Shown: piece by piece, positions 54,811 through 64,000 of the stretch | How positions within the stretch are numbered: position 1 is the stretch's first letter | Layout of the letters: every line of letters begins with the position of its first letter | From: Roseobacter sp. | Lineage (GTDB): Bacteria > Pseudomonadota > Alphaproteobacteria > Rhodobacterales > Rhodobacteraceae | Length of the DNA: 64,000 nt | Direction of reading: 5' to 3' | NCBI GenBank assembly: GCA_024636475.1 | Contig: JAGXHA010000103.1 | Coordinates: 62,001-126,000 of the forward strand | The notes under the pieces: model-generated | Databases searched by the model: none | What the model was told of the DNA's origin: nothing | Seen by the model: the letters and a program-made list of their open reading frames with translations, nothing else | Made by a program: the position numbers and the translations under genes

Positions 54811-57024
54811 ATGGCTGACACGACCACACCCGACATCATTTACACCAAGGTTGACGAGGCGCCAGAACTGGCGACCTATTCCCTGCTGCCCATCATTCGC
54901 AGCTTTGCCGATGCTGCGGGCGTGTCGGTCGGCACGCGCGACATCTCACTAGCCGGACGTATTCTGGCGGCTTTCCCGGATGCCTTGACCGCAGCGCAAA
55001 AGCAGACAGATGACCTGGCCGTCATGGGCGATCTGGTGAAAACCCCTGATGCCAATGTGATCAAGCTGCCTAATATCTCGGCCTCGGTCCCCCAATTAGT
55101 TGCCGCCGTTAAAGAGCTGCAATCCCAAGGCTACAATTTGCCTGATTACCCCGAGGCACCTGCTACGGACGCCGAGAAAAAAACCCGCGCTGCCTATGAC
55201 GCGATCAAAGGCTCGGCTGTGAATCCGGTTTTGCGCGAGGGCAATTCAGACCGCCGCGCCGCAACTGCCGTCAAGAAATACGCAATGGCCAACCCGCATT
55301 CGATGGGCACATGGGCCAAGGACAGCAAGACCAAAGTCTCTGCAATGTCCGGCGGTGATTTCTTCTCCAACGAAAAATCTACCACGCTCAGCGATGCCCA
55401 GGCTGGTGGCGCCAAAATTGTCCACGTCAGCCCCGACGGTACCGAGACCGTTTTGAAAGATGCCGTGACCTTCCCTGCGGGCACTGTCGTTGACACGACC
55501 TTCATGTCCGCCAAGGCGCTGGATAAATTCCTTGCCGAGCAGATCGAAGAAACCCAAGCCGACGGCACGCTGTTCTCGCTCCACATGAAAGCCACGATGA
55601 TGAAGGTGTCCGACCCGATCATCTTTGGTCATGCAGTGCGCGTCTTCCTGAAGCCTGTCTTCGAAAAATATCGTGATGAACTCAAGGCCGCAGGCGTGAA
55701 CCCCAACGCAGGCATCGGCGATATGATGGCGCGGATCAAGGACAAGCCCGAGATCAAGCAGGCGGTTCAGGACGCAATGGCCGCGCGGCCGCCGATGTAT
55801 ATGGTGAATTCTGACAAGGGCATCACCAACCTGCACGTGCCGTCCGACGTGATCATCGACGCCTCGATGCCGGCACTTATCCGTGCGGGCGGCAAAGGTT
55901 GGGGTCCTGACAACAAGGAACATGACACCAACTGCGTCATCCCCGATAACTCTTACGCCCCCGTCTATGACGAAGCTATCGAGTATTTCAAAGAGACCGG
56001 CGCGCTTGATCCTACGACATCCGGCACCGTGCAAAACATCGGCCTCATGGCACAAAAGGCCGAGGAATACGGCTCGCACCCGACCACGTTTGAAATTCCT
56101 GCCGATGGTACGGTCAGGATGTTCGCCGCAAATGGCGATCTGATCTCTGAACATTCGGTCGAGGCAGACGACATCTGGCGCGCAGCCTCTGCGCGCAAGG
56201 CACCCATTGAAGACTGGGTCCAACTGGCAATCGACCGTCAAAAAGCCGAAGGCTGCGAAGCGATTTTCTGGCTGGATGAAGACCGCGCCCATGACGCCGA
56301 GCTGATCGCCTATGTCAAACCGATCCTGGAAGCTAAAGGTGTGTCTGACAAGTTTCAGATCATGTCCCCCGCCAAGGCAACCCGTCAAACACTCGAGACC
56401 ATCCGCAAGGGTGAAAACTCTATTGCAATAACGGGCAACGTGCTGCGCGACTACCTGACCGATCTGTTCCCGATCCTTGAGCTTGGCACGTCTGCCAAAA
56501 TGCTGTCGATCGTGAAGCTTATGCAGGGCGGTGGTTTGTTTGAAACCGGCGCGGGTGGCTCTGCCCCCAAGCACGTTCAACAACTGGTCGAGGAAAACCA
56601 TCTTCGCTGGGATTCACTGGGCGAGTTCTGCGCGCTAGGCGAAAGCCTGAAGTTCTTGGCCGATCAGAAGAACAACGAAAAAGCGCGCATCCTGGGCAAG
56701 GCGGTTGATGACGCCACGCAAGGCATCCTCGACAACAACAAATCCCCCTCGCGCAAAGTGGGCCAGCCTGACAACCGCGCCAGCCACTTTTACTTTGCAA
56801 TGTATTGGGCGCAGGCGCTGGCAGTACAAACCGATGACGACGCGCTGGCAGCACATTTCAGACCCATCGCAGAAAAGCTGGCTGCAAACGAAGACAAGAT
56901 CATGGCCGAACTGGCCGCGGTTCAGGGCAAACCGGTTGATCTGGGGGGCTACTTCCACTCTGATCCGGCCAAGACCGAAGCGGTCATGCGCCCCTCAGCC
57001 ACGCTGAACGCGATCATCGGTTAA
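54811..57024 (+). CDS. icd: Isocitrate dehydrogenase, monomeric NADP type
   Basis: 737-residue monomeric isocitrate dehydrogenase of the TCA cycle, about 80 kDa. Visible are the opening [21 protein letters not shown], the substrate loop [22 protein letters not shown], and the [25 protein letters not shown] metal region. The start is ATG 54811. A second open frame on the opposite strand spans much of the gene but is a shadow. A strong terminator follows the TAA by six bases. Confidence 0.97.
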   Translation: MADTTTPDIIYTKVDEAPELATYSLLPIIRSFADAAGVSVGTRDISLAGRILAAFPDALTAAQKQTDDLAVMGDLVKTPDANVIKLPNISASVPQLVAAVKELQSQGYNLPDYPEAPATDAEKKTRAAYDAIKGSAVNPVLREGNSDRRAATAVKKYAMANPHSMGTWAKDSKTKVSAMSGGDFFSNEKSTTLSDAQAGGAKIVHVSPDGTETVLKDAVTFPAGTVVDTTFMSAKALDKFLAEQIEETQADGTLFSLHMKATMMKVSDPIIFGHAVRVFLKPVFEKYRDELKAAGVNPNAGIGDMMARIKDKPEIKQAVQDAMAARPPMYMVNSDKGITNLHVPSDVIIDASMPALIRAGGKGWGPDNKEHDTNCVIPDNSYAPVYDEAIEYFKETGALDPTTSGTVQNIGLMAQKAEEYGSHPTTFEIPADGTVRMFAANGDLISEHSVEADDIWRAASARKAPIEDWVQLAIDRQKAEGCEAIFWLDEDRAHDAELIAYVKPILEAKGVSDKFQIMSPAKATRQTLETIRKGENSIAITGNVLRDYLTDLFPILELGTSAKMLSIVKLMQGGGLFETGAGGSAPKHVQQLVEENHLRWDSLGEFCALGESLKFLADQKNNEKARILGKAVDDATQGILDNNKSPSRKVGQPDNRASHFYFAMYWAQALAVQTDDDALAAHFRPIAEKLAANEDKIMAELAAVQGKPVDLGGYFHSDPAKTEAVMRPSATLNAIIG

Positions 57025-57032
57025 ACCAACAT

Positions 57033-57065
57033 CCCCGTCTCCAAAAAATGGAGACGGGGTTTTTT
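57033..57065 (+). terminator. Rho-independent terminator after icd
   Basis: CCCCGTCTCC (57033-57042), loop AAAAAAT, GGAGACGGGG (57050-57059), then TTTTTT. It lies just before the asparaginase ribosome site, so that gene needs its own or read-through transcription. Confidence 0.93.
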
Positions 57066-57084
57066 ATGCTTGAGGAGACTGCCC

Positions 57085-58011
57085 ATGACCCGCTTTTCCC
57101 TTGCCGTGCATGGCGGCGCTGGCACAATCCTGAAATCATCCCTGACACCAGAACTTGAAGCTGCCTATCACGCTGGTTTGCGCCGCGCGTTGGACGCAGG
57201 CCATGCGGTGCTGGCAGATCATGGCAGCGCCCTTGACGCCGTGACCGAAGCTGTCTGCGTGCTTGAGGACGAGCCTTTGTTCAATTCAGGCCGCGGTGCG
57301 GTCTTTACCAGCGACGGCAAACAGGAAATGGACGCAGCCATCATGGAGGGTTTCAGCCGCCACGCCGGAGCTGTCGGCGGCATCTTTGGCCCCCGCAACC
57401 CGATCCGCGCAGCCCGCGCCGTGATGGAAAACACCGACCACGTCCTTCTCATTGGCCCTAACGCCCTCGCTACCGCCCAAAAGGCTGGCCTCCCCTTCGA
57501 GGACACCGCTTATTTCTTTACGCAAGCCCGTTGGGACGCGCTGCAATCTACCCTCAAAATGCGCCGTGATGGTATCGAAGATGACGATCCGGCCCGTCGC
57601 CATGGCACCGTGGGTGCCGTAGCGTGCGACGCCCAAGGCACGCTGGCCGCTGCAACCTCGACCGGTGGCATGACCGCCAAAGCGCCCGGACGTGTGGGTG
57701 ACACCCCGATATTCGGTGCAGGTACTTTTGCGGATAACGCCACCTGCGCTGTGTCCGGGACCGGACACGGAGAGGTTTTCATCCGCTTCACTGCCGCTGC
57801 AGAGATTGCCGCACGCATGCGCCATGCCGGTCAGTCTCTTGAAGACGCTGCCGCCCATGTTGTGAACATTGATCTGGGCCAGAATGACGGATCAGGCGGA
57901 TTGATTGCTGTCGATGCAAAGGGCAACATCACAATGCCCTTCAACTGCGATGGGATGTACCGTGGGTCGGTCACGCAAGACGGCACGTTTGAGACCTTCA
58001 TTTACCAGTAG
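57085..58011 (+). CDS. Isoaspartyl peptidase/L-asparaginase (Ntn hydrolase)
   Basis: 308-residue plant-type asparaginase. It opens [13 protein letters not shown]; the self-cleavage/nucleophile Thr lies in [15 protein letters not shown] (about residue 175), and [22 protein letters not shown] holds the substrate loop. It cleaves isoaspartyl peptides and asparagine. ATG 57085 has GAGGAG about 9 bases upstream. It is followed after 34 bases by the M20 peptidase, a likely peptide-salvage pair. Confidence 0.93.
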   Translation: MTRFSLAVHGGAGTILKSSLTPELEAAYHAGLRRALDAGHAVLADHGSALDAVTEAVCVLEDEPLFNSGRGAVFTSDGKQEMDAAIMEGFSRHAGAVGGIFGPRNPIRAARAVMENTDHVLLIGPNALATAQKAGLPFEDTAYFFTQARWDALQSTLKMRRDGIEDDDPARRHGTVGAVACDAQGTLAAATSTGGMTAKAPGRVGDTPIFGAGTFADNATCAVSGTGHGEVFIRFTAAAEIAARMRHAGQSLEDAAAHVVNIDLGQNDGSGGLIAVDAKGNITMPFNCDGMYRGSVTQDGTFETFIYQ

Positions 58012-58045
58012 TCTTAGTAACAAGCCGATGCCCAAGGAAACCGCT

Positions 58046-59422
58046 ATGACCCGCAACGCTGCCATTGATCATGCAACCTCCTATTTTGAAACCGGTCAGC
58101 TAAAGTCTGATCTGGCGGGTCTTGTTGCCTTCCAGACGGAAAGCCAAACGCCCGCTCAAAAACCGCAGCTTGAGCAGTATTTCAGCCAAGCGATCCAACC
58201 ACGGCTGCAAAAAATCGGTTTTAGGTGCCAGATACATGACAATCCTGATCCATCGGGCGGGCCTTTTCTTGTCGGTGTGCGCATCGAAGACCCTGCGTTT
58301 GCAACCGTGCTTACCTATGGCCACGGCGATGTCACACGCGCGCAGACGGAGCAGTGGCGAGATGGCTTAAACCCCTTTGATCTGACCGAAGAAGGCGACC
58401 GTTGGTACGGGCGCGGTGCGGCTGACAACAAGGTCCAACATCTGATCAATATCTCAGCACTTGAAAGCGTGCTGGCGGTGCGCGGCTCTCTTGGGTTCAA
58501 CGTTAAGATTATCCTTGAGATGAGCGAGGAAATCGGCTCTCCGGGGCTTGCGGCCTTTATCACAGCTCACAAAGAACAACTTGCGGCTGACGTTTTGATT
58601 GCCTCGGACGGGCCACGCTTGCGCCCTGACCGTGCAACCATGTTCATGGGCGCGCGCGGCGGTGCGTCATTTGATCTGGTCGTCGACCTGCGCGAGGGCG
58701 CGCACCATTCGGGCAATTGGGGCGGGCTGTTGGCAGACCCTGCCATGCTGCTGGCCCATGCGATCGCATCTATCAGTGACGCACGCGGGCAGTTGCGTAT
58801 TCCCGAGTGGCGACCCGATAGCCTGACCCAATCCATCCGCGATGCACTGGACGGTTTGCCCGTTGTCGAAGGCAGCAACCCACCCGTAGACGAAGATTGG
58901 GGCGAGGCCTCGCTGACCCCGGCAGAACGCGCCTATGGCTGGAATTCCTTTGCGGTTCTCGCCATGACCAGCGGCGTGCCGGATGCACCGGTAAGCGCCA
59001 TCTCGGCCAAGGCGCGCGCGACCTGCCAGCTACGCTATGTCGTTGGCACAGACCCGGACGCGCTGTTGCCCGCCTTGCGCAGACAGCTGGACGCGGAAGG
59101 CCTGCAGAAGGTGCAGATCATTCCCCACAAGGAAATCTTTCCAGCCACCCGTCTTGATCCGAACCACCCTTGGGTCGCTTACGTCAAGACCTCCATCACC
59201 CAAACAACCGGAGTGGTCCCCCATGTTCTGCCGAACCTTGCGGGCTCGCTGCCGAACGACTGCTTTTCAGATATTTTGGGGCTTCCGACGGTCTGGGTGC
59301 CGCACAGCTATATGGGCTGCAATCAACACGCACCGAACGAGCATGTGCTGAAATCGGTTTGCAAAAGCGGTATGCAGATCATGGCGGGGCTGTTCTGGGA
59401 CATCGGCGAAAGCACCCCCTGA
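58046..59422 (+). CDS. M20-family metallopeptidase
   Basis: 458-residue zinc-dependent dipeptidase/deacylase type. The metal motifs are [21 protein letters not shown] and MSEEIGSPG with the general base Glu, and a bacterial-exopeptidase dimerisation lid lies in the middle (about 190-320). The final [13 protein letters not shown] supplies the last ligand. ATG 58046 follows CAAGGAAA. The stop codon sits inside the terminator stem. Confidence 0.9.
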   Translation: MTRNAAIDHATSYFETGQLKSDLAGLVAFQTESQTPAQKPQLEQYFSQAIQPRLQKIGFRCQIHDNPDPSGGPFLVGVRIEDPAFATVLTYGHGDVTRAQTEQWRDGLNPFDLTEEGDRWYGRGAADNKVQHLINISALESVLAVRGSLGFNVKIILEMSEEIGSPGLAAFITAHKEQLAADVLIASDGPRLRPDRATMFMGARGGASFDLVVDLREGAHHSGNWGGLLADPAMLLAHAIASISDARGQLRIPEWRPDSLTQSIRDALDGLPVVEGSNPPVDEDWGEASLTPAERAYGWNSFAVLAMTSGVPDAPVSAISAKARATCQLRYVVGTDPDALLPALRRQLDAEGLQKVQIIPHKEIFPATRLDPNHPWVAYVKTSITQTTGVVPHVLPNLAGSLPNDCFSDILGLPTVWVPHSYMGCNQHAPNEHVLKSVCKSGMQIMAGLFWDIGESTP

Positions 59423-59445
59423 TCCGGGTGCTTTCGCCGTCTTTT
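59405..59445 (+). terminator. Terminator overlapping the M20 stop codon
   Basis: GGCGAAAGCACCC (59405-59417) pairs with GGGTGCTTTCGCC (59426-59438), followed by a T-run 59442-59445. The TGA at 59420-59422 is in the loop. Confidence 0.85.
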
Positions 59446-59990
59446 CAGGCGCGGGAAAGAACGCTTTCAGGGCGCGCTTTTGCAAGCGCTGCGGTGATCA
59501 GCCCAGCAAGCACCGCTTTGATCAGATCGCCCGGAATGAACACCATCACGAGGGCTGCAGCCTCTAGCGGTGTCTTACCAAGCGCAAAGGCCAGACCTGC
59601 AACGCCAAAGACGTAAAGCACCACGATCCCACCGATCACCGACGCAACACCTGCCACAATCGTCAGGGACGGTCCGCGCCACTTTTCGACGATAAGACCC
59701 GTTACAAACGCAGCAACGGGAAAGCCGATCAAAAAGCCCGAAGACGGCAGCATGAACGCGCCCAAGCCCCCGCGCCCCCCGGCAAGCAAAGGCAATCCCA
59801 TCGCCACAAGCAACAAAAACAAAAGGACCGCCAGCGCGCCGCGCTTGGCCCCCAGCATCGTGCCGCACAGCATAATCCCAAGACTTTGGGCGGTAATGGG
59901 CACGCCAAAGGCAAGGGTGAACTGCGGGATCAGCGCCAAGGCCGCGATCAACGCGGCAAACAGCGCAACAAGGGTAAGATTACGTTCCAT
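59445..59990 (-). CDS. bioY: Biotin transporter BioY
   Basis: 181-residue membrane substrate-binding protein of ECF biotin uptake. Hydrophobic segments start with LVALFAALIAALALIPQFTL, and the family motif GFLIGFPVAAFVTGLI is present. It may act alone or with the shared ATPase. No TTATCTATAA-type BioR box is visible in the 67-base gap before it. It lies downstream of cobQ on the same strand. Confidence 0.92.
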   Translation of the reverse strand: MERNLTLVALFAALIAALALIPQFTLAFGVPITAQSLGIMLCGTMLGAKRGALAVLLFLLLVAMGLPLLAGGRGGLGAFMLPSSGFLIGFPVAAFVTGLIVEKWRGPSLTIVAGVASVIGGIVVLYVFGVAGLAFALGKTPLEAAALVMVFIPGDLIKAVLAGLITAALAKARPESVLSRA

Positions 59991-60057
59991 TTTAGATCGG
60001 TCCTTTGTTCATTTCGCGCATGTATCCCCATGAAGCCACCAAAACGCAAGGATGCTC

Positions 60058-61527
60058 TTAGTTTGGATCACCCACTGGGCCAGCACAGTCCAACAATGCC
60101 GAGACGTCCAGATGCTGCTCTATATGCGCAGCGAGCCGGTCCAGCGTGTCTTCAACGGTTTGGCTGTAGGATACCGAGGCTGCAGCCAAGCCGAATTGCG
60201 CGAGCCAAGCCTTTCGGAAATGATCGTTGGAGAACAGCCCATGCAGGTAGGTGCCTGTGATCTTGCCATCGCGCGACGTCGCCCCGTCAGGTATCCCGTC
60301 GATCTGCGCAAACGGGCGCACACAATCAAGACCGGTAGTCTGGCCGATATGTATCTCGTAACCGTCGATTTGTACGCCGGTTTCAGTATGGCGCGCACAC
60401 ACGCGGGTCAGCGTCTTGTCCGCCGCCATCCGTGTGGCAACCTCCAGCAGCCCCAGGCCGTCGTCGCACCCCGAAGCACCCTCAAGTCCAGCTGGATCGT
60501 CAACAACCTGCCCCAGCATCTGATAGCCACCACAAATTCCCAACACATGGCCCCCGCGCCGCACATGGGCGCGCAGGTCAATATCCCAGCCTTGGGCGCG
60601 TAAAAACGCAAGGTCACCCCGTGTCGATTTGGTGCCGGGTAAAATCACCAGATCAGCATCCGCAGGCAACGGCGTGCCGGGCGGGATCATCGTCAGCCGC
60701 ACTGAAGGTTCTGCAGCAAGTGGATCAAGATCATCGAAATTTGAAATACGCGAAAGCATCGGGCAAACGATGTGAAACCCGCCATCAGATCTGGCCCGCG
60801 CCAGATCAACGGCATCTTCGGCAGGCAAAAGATGCGCCTCGTAAAACCAAGGCAGCACCCCGAAACCAGGCCACCCCGTCCGCTGCTGGATGTCGAGATA
60901 TCCGTCATCAAACAGCGCCACATCACCGCGGAATTTGTTTATCAGAAACCCTTTGATCATCGCAGTATCTGCCGCATCCATCACCGCTTGCGTGCCCACG
61001 ATTTGCGCGATCACGCCGCCCCGATCGATGTCTCCTGCCAGAACCACAGGCACATTCGCAGCACGCGCAAAGCCCATATTTGCAATGTCGCCTTTGCGTA
61101 AATTCGTCTCGGCAGGGCTGCCCGCGCCCTCGACGATGATCAGATCGGCTGTCTTTGCAAGAATACCAAAGCTTTCCAAAACGGGCTTGAGCAATACGCC
61201 ACGTGCGCCCCCGAAATCCCGCGCTTCAAGGCGGCTTTGGGCTTTGCCTTGGATCACTATTTGTGAACCGGTGTCTGTTTCAGGCTTTAGCAAGACAGGG
61301 TTCATATGAACCGACGGGCTGCGCCCGGACGCCATCGCCTGCAATGCTTGGGCGCGCCCAATCTCGCCCCCCTCATCCGTGACAGCCGCATTGTTCGACA
61401 TATTCTGGGGCTTGAACGGGGCCACTGAAATACCCCGCCGAAGGGCCGCACGGCACAGGCCTGCTACCAGCATCGACTTGCCTACATTAGAGCCGGTGCC
61501 TTGGATCATGAGCGTGCGCGGGGGCAT
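60058..61527 (-). CDS. cobQ: Cobyric acid synthase
   Basis: Amidates four carboxyl groups of adenosyl-cobyrinic a,c-diamide in cobalamin synthesis. The 489 residues from [19 protein letters not shown] contain the N-terminal P-loop GTGSNVGKS, and a class I glutamine amidotransferase domain with the nucleophile [12 protein letters not shown] (about residue 330) and the [11 protein letters not shown]is. ATG 61527 has AAAAGG eight bases before it; an ATG ten codons earlier lacks a ribosome site. Confidence 0.94.
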   Translation of the reverse strand: MPPRTLMIQGTGSNVGKSMLVAGLCRAALRRGISVAPFKPQNMSNNAAVTDEGGEIGRAQALQAMASGRSPSVHMNPVLLKPETDTGSQIVIQGKAQSRLEARDFGGARGVLLKPVLESFGILAKTADLIIVEGAGSPAETNLRKGDIANMGFARAANVPVVLAGDIDRGGVIAQIVGTQAVMDAADTAMIKGFLINKFRGDVALFDDGYLDIQQRTGWPGFGVLPWFYEAHLLPAEDAVDLARARSDGGFHIVCPMLSRISNFDDLDPLAAEPSVRLTMIPPGTPLPADADLVILPGTKSTRGDLAFLRAQGWDIDLRAHVRRGGHVLGICGGYQMLGQVVDDPAGLEGASGCDDGLGLLEVATRMAADKTLTRVCARHTETGVQIDGYEIHIGQTTGLDCVRPFAQIDGIPDGATSRDGKITGTYLHGLFSNDHFRKAWLAQFGLAAASVSYSQTVEDTLDRLAAHIEQHLDVSALLDCAGPVGDPN

Positions 61528-61640
61528 GGCCGATACCTTTTTATGTTGCTTGGCCATCTGGTGTCAGCAGCAACGTCGCAGGTCAAGTGCACCTGACGAA
61601 GCCGGACAAACCGCCAACGATCAAACCACGCCTTCTGATG

Positions 61641-61682
61641 ATTCTTCGCCAAATCGAGTCCGACAGTGATAATATCCGACAT
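61641..61682 (-). pseudogene. IS110-like transposase N-terminal remnant
   Basis: On the minus strand the frame from ATG 61682 encodes MSDIITVGLDLAKN, which is the opening of IS110-family transposases (first RuvC-like Asp in GLDLAKN). After this the sequence no longer matches, so the rest of the transposase is lost; the frame runs on into cobQ. About 130 bases on the 5' side (61683-61815) hold a CCGCA-GGG-TGCGG hairpin (61734-61746) and a palindrome TAAAGCGCTTTA (61774-61785). In this family that end carries the guide RNA. I judge it a remnant only. Confidence 0.55.
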
Positions 61683-61842
61683 GCCCGCTCCCGATTTTGT
61701 GGATCATTGCAAACCCACCTTGGCACATCGATACCGCAGGGTGCGGCTACATCATCAAAGCTGGCAAGCCCGCTAAAGCGCTTTACGGCGCGGCGTTCTG
61801 CGGCGACAGTCGCTGGGAACGCTCCCAAAGAAGGCCCAATTC

Positions 61843-62805
61843 ATGACCGATCACACAGTTTCCGCCACGCCCGACACTGTACACTGGGGCCGCTTCTGGT
61901 CAGACCTGCCCCCCGTGCTGACGATTGCCGATGGGGATCGCGCGACCATTCAAACGCTGTCAGGTCGCGAAGCGGTTCTGCCGCCCGACGGCTCGGGCAT
62001 GACAGTCGCACAGGCACAGCGCGATATACTGGCGGCAAACCTGCCCGGACAAGCGCATCTTCTGACCGGCCCCATTGCAATCAATGGGGCGATGCCTGGC
62101 GATGTGCTGAAAATCACAATCGAGAAGATCAAATTGGGGGCCGACTGGGGGTTCAATGTCGTCCGCCCCGCCGCAGGTACCCTGCCCGGTGAATTCCCGG
62201 TCTCGTCTGAGACCCTCACGCATATCCCCATTGATCAGGCCAAAAAAACTGCCCGTTTGCCTTGGGGTGCAACATTGCCGCTGGACCCGTTCTTTGGGGT
62301 GATGGGCGTGGCCCCACCCTCTGAGTGGGGCGAGATCACCTCGATCCAACCCCGTTTGAATGGCGGGAATATGGATCTCAAACTGCTGACCGAAGGCGCT
62401 ATACTGTATCTGCCAGTCCACATTGAGGGGGCGATGTTTTCTTGCGGGGACGGTCACGGCTGCCAAGGTGATGGCGAGGTTTGCATCACAGCCCTTGAGA
62501 CGGCTTTGACGGGAACATTTCGCTTTGATCTGCTCAAGGCAGGCACGACCGCGATTGATCATCCAAGGGCTGAAACAGAGCACGAGATTATTTCGATGGG
62601 GTTTCATGCCAGTCTGGATACAGCCTTGCAAATCGCATTACGGCAAATGATCGCAATGATCCGCGAGAGGCTCGATATCAGCGAAACCGAGGCATACCAG
62701 CTCTGTTCGCTGGCAGCAGATTTTGCGGTGACCCAATCAGTCAATCAGGAAAAAGGCGTGCATGGGCGGTTGCGCAAGTCACTTCTGCAAACCACACAGG
62801 TCTAG
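61843..62805 (+). CDS. Acetamidase/formamidase family protein
   Basis: 320-residue amidase of the FmdA/AmdA family. Motifs seen are GPIAINGAMPGDVLKI, then FFGVMGVAPPS and MFSCGDGHGCQGDGEVCITALE. Members hydrolyse short amides such as acetamide or formamide, or indole-acetamide-like compounds. It has AAGAAGG before ATG 61843 and overlaps the opposing hemN by four bases. Its upstream gap contains the IS110 remnant. Confidence 0.92.
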   Translation: MTDHTVSATPDTVHWGRFWSDLPPVLTIADGDRATIQTLSGREAVLPPDGSGMTVAQAQRDILAANLPGQAHLLTGPIAINGAMPGDVLKITIEKIKLGADWGFNVVRPAAGTLPGEFPVSSETLTHIPIDQAKKTARLPWGATLPLDPFFGVMGVAPPSEWGEITSIQPRLNGGNMDLKLLTEGAILYLPVHIEGAMFSCGDGHGCQGDGEVCITALETALTGTFRFDLLKAGTTAIDHPRAETEHEIISMGFHASLDTALQIALRQMIAMIRERLDISETEAYQLCSLAADFAVTQSVNQEKGVHGRLRKSLLQTTQV

Positions 62806-64000
62806 ATTGCGCTGCTATGTGCCGTTTGAGTGGTCTGAAAGACGTCTAACTGCCCCGCTAGAATACGCACCAACGGCTCGAACCCGGCCTTGACGCTCAG
62901 ACGGTCGTCGCCCAGATCAACGCCATCCGGAAACGCCCCCGCAAGCTGCGCCAGAGTTTCTGAAATCATCGGTACGAAGGCGGGGAATTTTGCATGCAAC
63001 TGCTTAATGTCAATCGCAAAGCCGCACATCAACTGCTCTATCGCTGAAGCGATCCAGCGATCCGCGTCAGACAGCGAATGCCCCCGCGATCCTGCAAGTG
63101 TTTCCGCCTCGACCGCCGCTTGATATTTTGCGGTGCCCGGATGGTTTTGACTATAGCCTTGCGGGAATTTCGAGATGGCAGATGCACCAAGTCCGATCAG
63201 AACCTCGGCGGCATCGTCAGTATAGCCCTGAAAATTGCGATGCAGACGTCCGCTTGCCTTGGCTTTAGACAGCCCGTCACCGGAGCGGGCAAAGTGGTCA
63301 AAACCAATCTGCTCGAAGCCATCCAAAGTCAGCAAGATCTGCGCCAGTTCAGACAGGGCAAACCGCGCTTCTGGGCCGGGCAAAGCGCTTTCGTCAATCA
63401 AGACCTGCCGTTTCGACATCCACGGCACATGCGCATAGCCATAAAGCGCCAGTCGGTCGGGTTGCAGCGACAACACTTCTTGCAACGAGATGCTCAGGCT
63501 TTCTTCGGTCTGATAAGGCAAACCATACAGAAGATCCATGTTCAGACTGTCCAGCTTGCCTGACCTGAGGTGCTGGACAACATCAGATGTCTGGTCAAAT
63601 GATTGCAGTCGACCGATGGCTTGCTGAACACGGGGGGCAAAATCCTGCACTCCGATGCTAGCGCGGTTCATACCGTAGGCCAGCAATGTATCAAGCAAGG
63701 CCTTTGACGCCTCAGTTGGATCAATCTCGACCGAGAATTCGAATGCAGGCCCCACATCAAACGCCCCGAAAACCTTGTCCAACAGCCGCGCCATCAGATC
63801 AGGGGTCAAAATCGTAGGCGTCCCCCCACCCAAATGCAGCCGCGAGAGCGAAACCCGCCCCGACAGATTTGCGCGGACCAGATCAATCTCTTTCAGCAGC
63901 GTTTCGATATAAGCCTCGACCGGACGCAAGGTCGAAGTGCCTTGGGTCCGACAGGCGCAGAACCAGCACAGCCGCTTGCAAAACGGGATATGCACGTAAA
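62802..64000 (-). CDS. hemN: Oxygen-independent coproporphyrinogen III oxidase (5' end outside window)
   Basis: Radical SAM enzyme converting coproporphyrinogen III to protoporphyrinogen IX without O2. The frame is still open at the window edge, and its visible N-terminal part begins YVHIPFCKRLCWFCACRTQG, with Cys-x3-Cys-x2-Cys-x-Cys as in HemN. GGGTPTIL, MDLLYGLPYQTEESL and the C-terminal HemN domain (FQGYTDDAAEVLIGLGASAIS) follow. About 398 residues are visible of a usual 450. Confidence 0.93.
   Translation of the reverse strand, partial: YVHIPFCKRLCWFCACRTQGTSTLRPVEAYIETLLKEIDLVRANLSGRVSLSRLHLGGGTPTILTPDLMARLLDKVFGAFDVGPAFEFSVEIDPTEASKALLDTLLAYGMNRASIGVQDFAPRVQQAIGRLQSFDQTSDVVQHLRSGKLDSLNMDLLYGLPYQTEESLSISLQEVLSLQPDRLALYGYAHVPWMSKRQVLIDESALPGPEARFALSELAQILLTLDGFEQIGFDHFARSGDGLSKAKASGRLHRNFQGYTDDAAEVLIGLGASAISKFPQGYSQNHPGTAKYQAAVEAETLAGSRGHSLSDADRWIASAIEQLMCGFAIDIKQLHAKFPAFVPMISETLAQLAGAFPDGVDLGDDRLSVKAGFEPLVRILAGQLDVFQTTQTAHSSAI

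Noticed and set aside
55246..56601. 451-codon open frame on the minus strand inside icd
   Set aside because: Lies entirely inside the convincing isocitrate dehydrogenase gene, has no recognisable domain and no start context. It is a by-product of the GC-rich codon use of icd.
61528..61842. Cobalamin riboswitch upstream of cobQ
   Set aside because: No B12-box-like stretch could be found on the minus strand; the region is instead explained in part by the IS110-like remnant.

Overview
The window is a piece of chromosome from an aerobic, moderately GC-rich alphaproteobacterium, almost certainly of the Roseobacter group (Rhodobacterales). The grounds are MipZ beside ordinary housekeeping genes, a cysteine-free L31, a monomeric NADP isocitrate dehydrogenase, a membrane-anchored cytochrome c552 of the CycM type, a BoxR-controlled box cluster with a TRAP transporter, and the order SRP RNA - dnaX - ybaB/ebfC - recR. 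No phage, CRISPR array or intact insertion sequence was seen; one small IS110-like remnant lies near the right end.

Layout. (1) 1-2.6 kb: 3' end of purC, rplS with a structured leader, rpmE, mipZ. (2) 2.6-12.7 kb: a DMT exporter, a MarR regulator divergent from hmgA, then fahA, a metallo-beta-lactamase-fold protein with a degenerate metal site, an MhpA-type FAD monooxygenase, a DUF2783 protein, an amidohydrolase and a Tat-exported solute-binding protein. This looks like an aromatic or tyrosine route ending in homogentisate, with no maleylacetoacetate isomerase gene in the window. (3) 12.7-28 kb, all on the minus strand: a TRAP transporter (dctP-Q-M), two aryl-CoA ligases, an alpha/beta hydrolase, a DUF309 protein, boxC, boxB, boxA, a thioesterase, boxR and a degenerate 3-hydroxyacyl-CoA dehydrogenase. 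The genes would import an aromatic acid, activate it to its CoA thioester, epoxidise it and open the ring. TGCA-N6-TGCA sites, the type known for BoxR, occur upstream of the TRAP genes and of boxR.

(4) 28-34 kb: a CAU tRNA, hemE, hemC, a fasciclin protein, hemF, an SDR without its catalytic lysine, an RsmC-like methyltransferase and clpS. (5) 34-46 kb: a HAD phosphatase, a SPOR-domain DD-carboxypeptidase, the yejABEF peptide importer with an extra small membrane protein, cycM, pheA, a SRPBCC protein and nudC. (6) 46-53 kb: a cpdB-like nucleotidase behind a tiny leader ORF, SRP RNA, a zinc peptidase on the other strand, dnaX, ybaB and recR. (7) 52-64 kb: a 3-hydroxyacyl-CoA dehydrogenase-like protein, a histidine phosphatase, a class II aldolase, icd, an isoaspartyl peptidase/asparaginase, an M20 peptidase, bioY, cobQ, an acetamidase and the 5'-truncated hemN.

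All calls come from reading the sequence and from family knowledge; no database search was run. The most unusual points are the putative BoxR operator set, a 13-bp perfect palindrome upstream of the TRAP genes, the second-metal-site loss in the metallo-beta-lactamase protein, the SDR without its lysine, the IS110 remnant and several paired hairpins in leaders.
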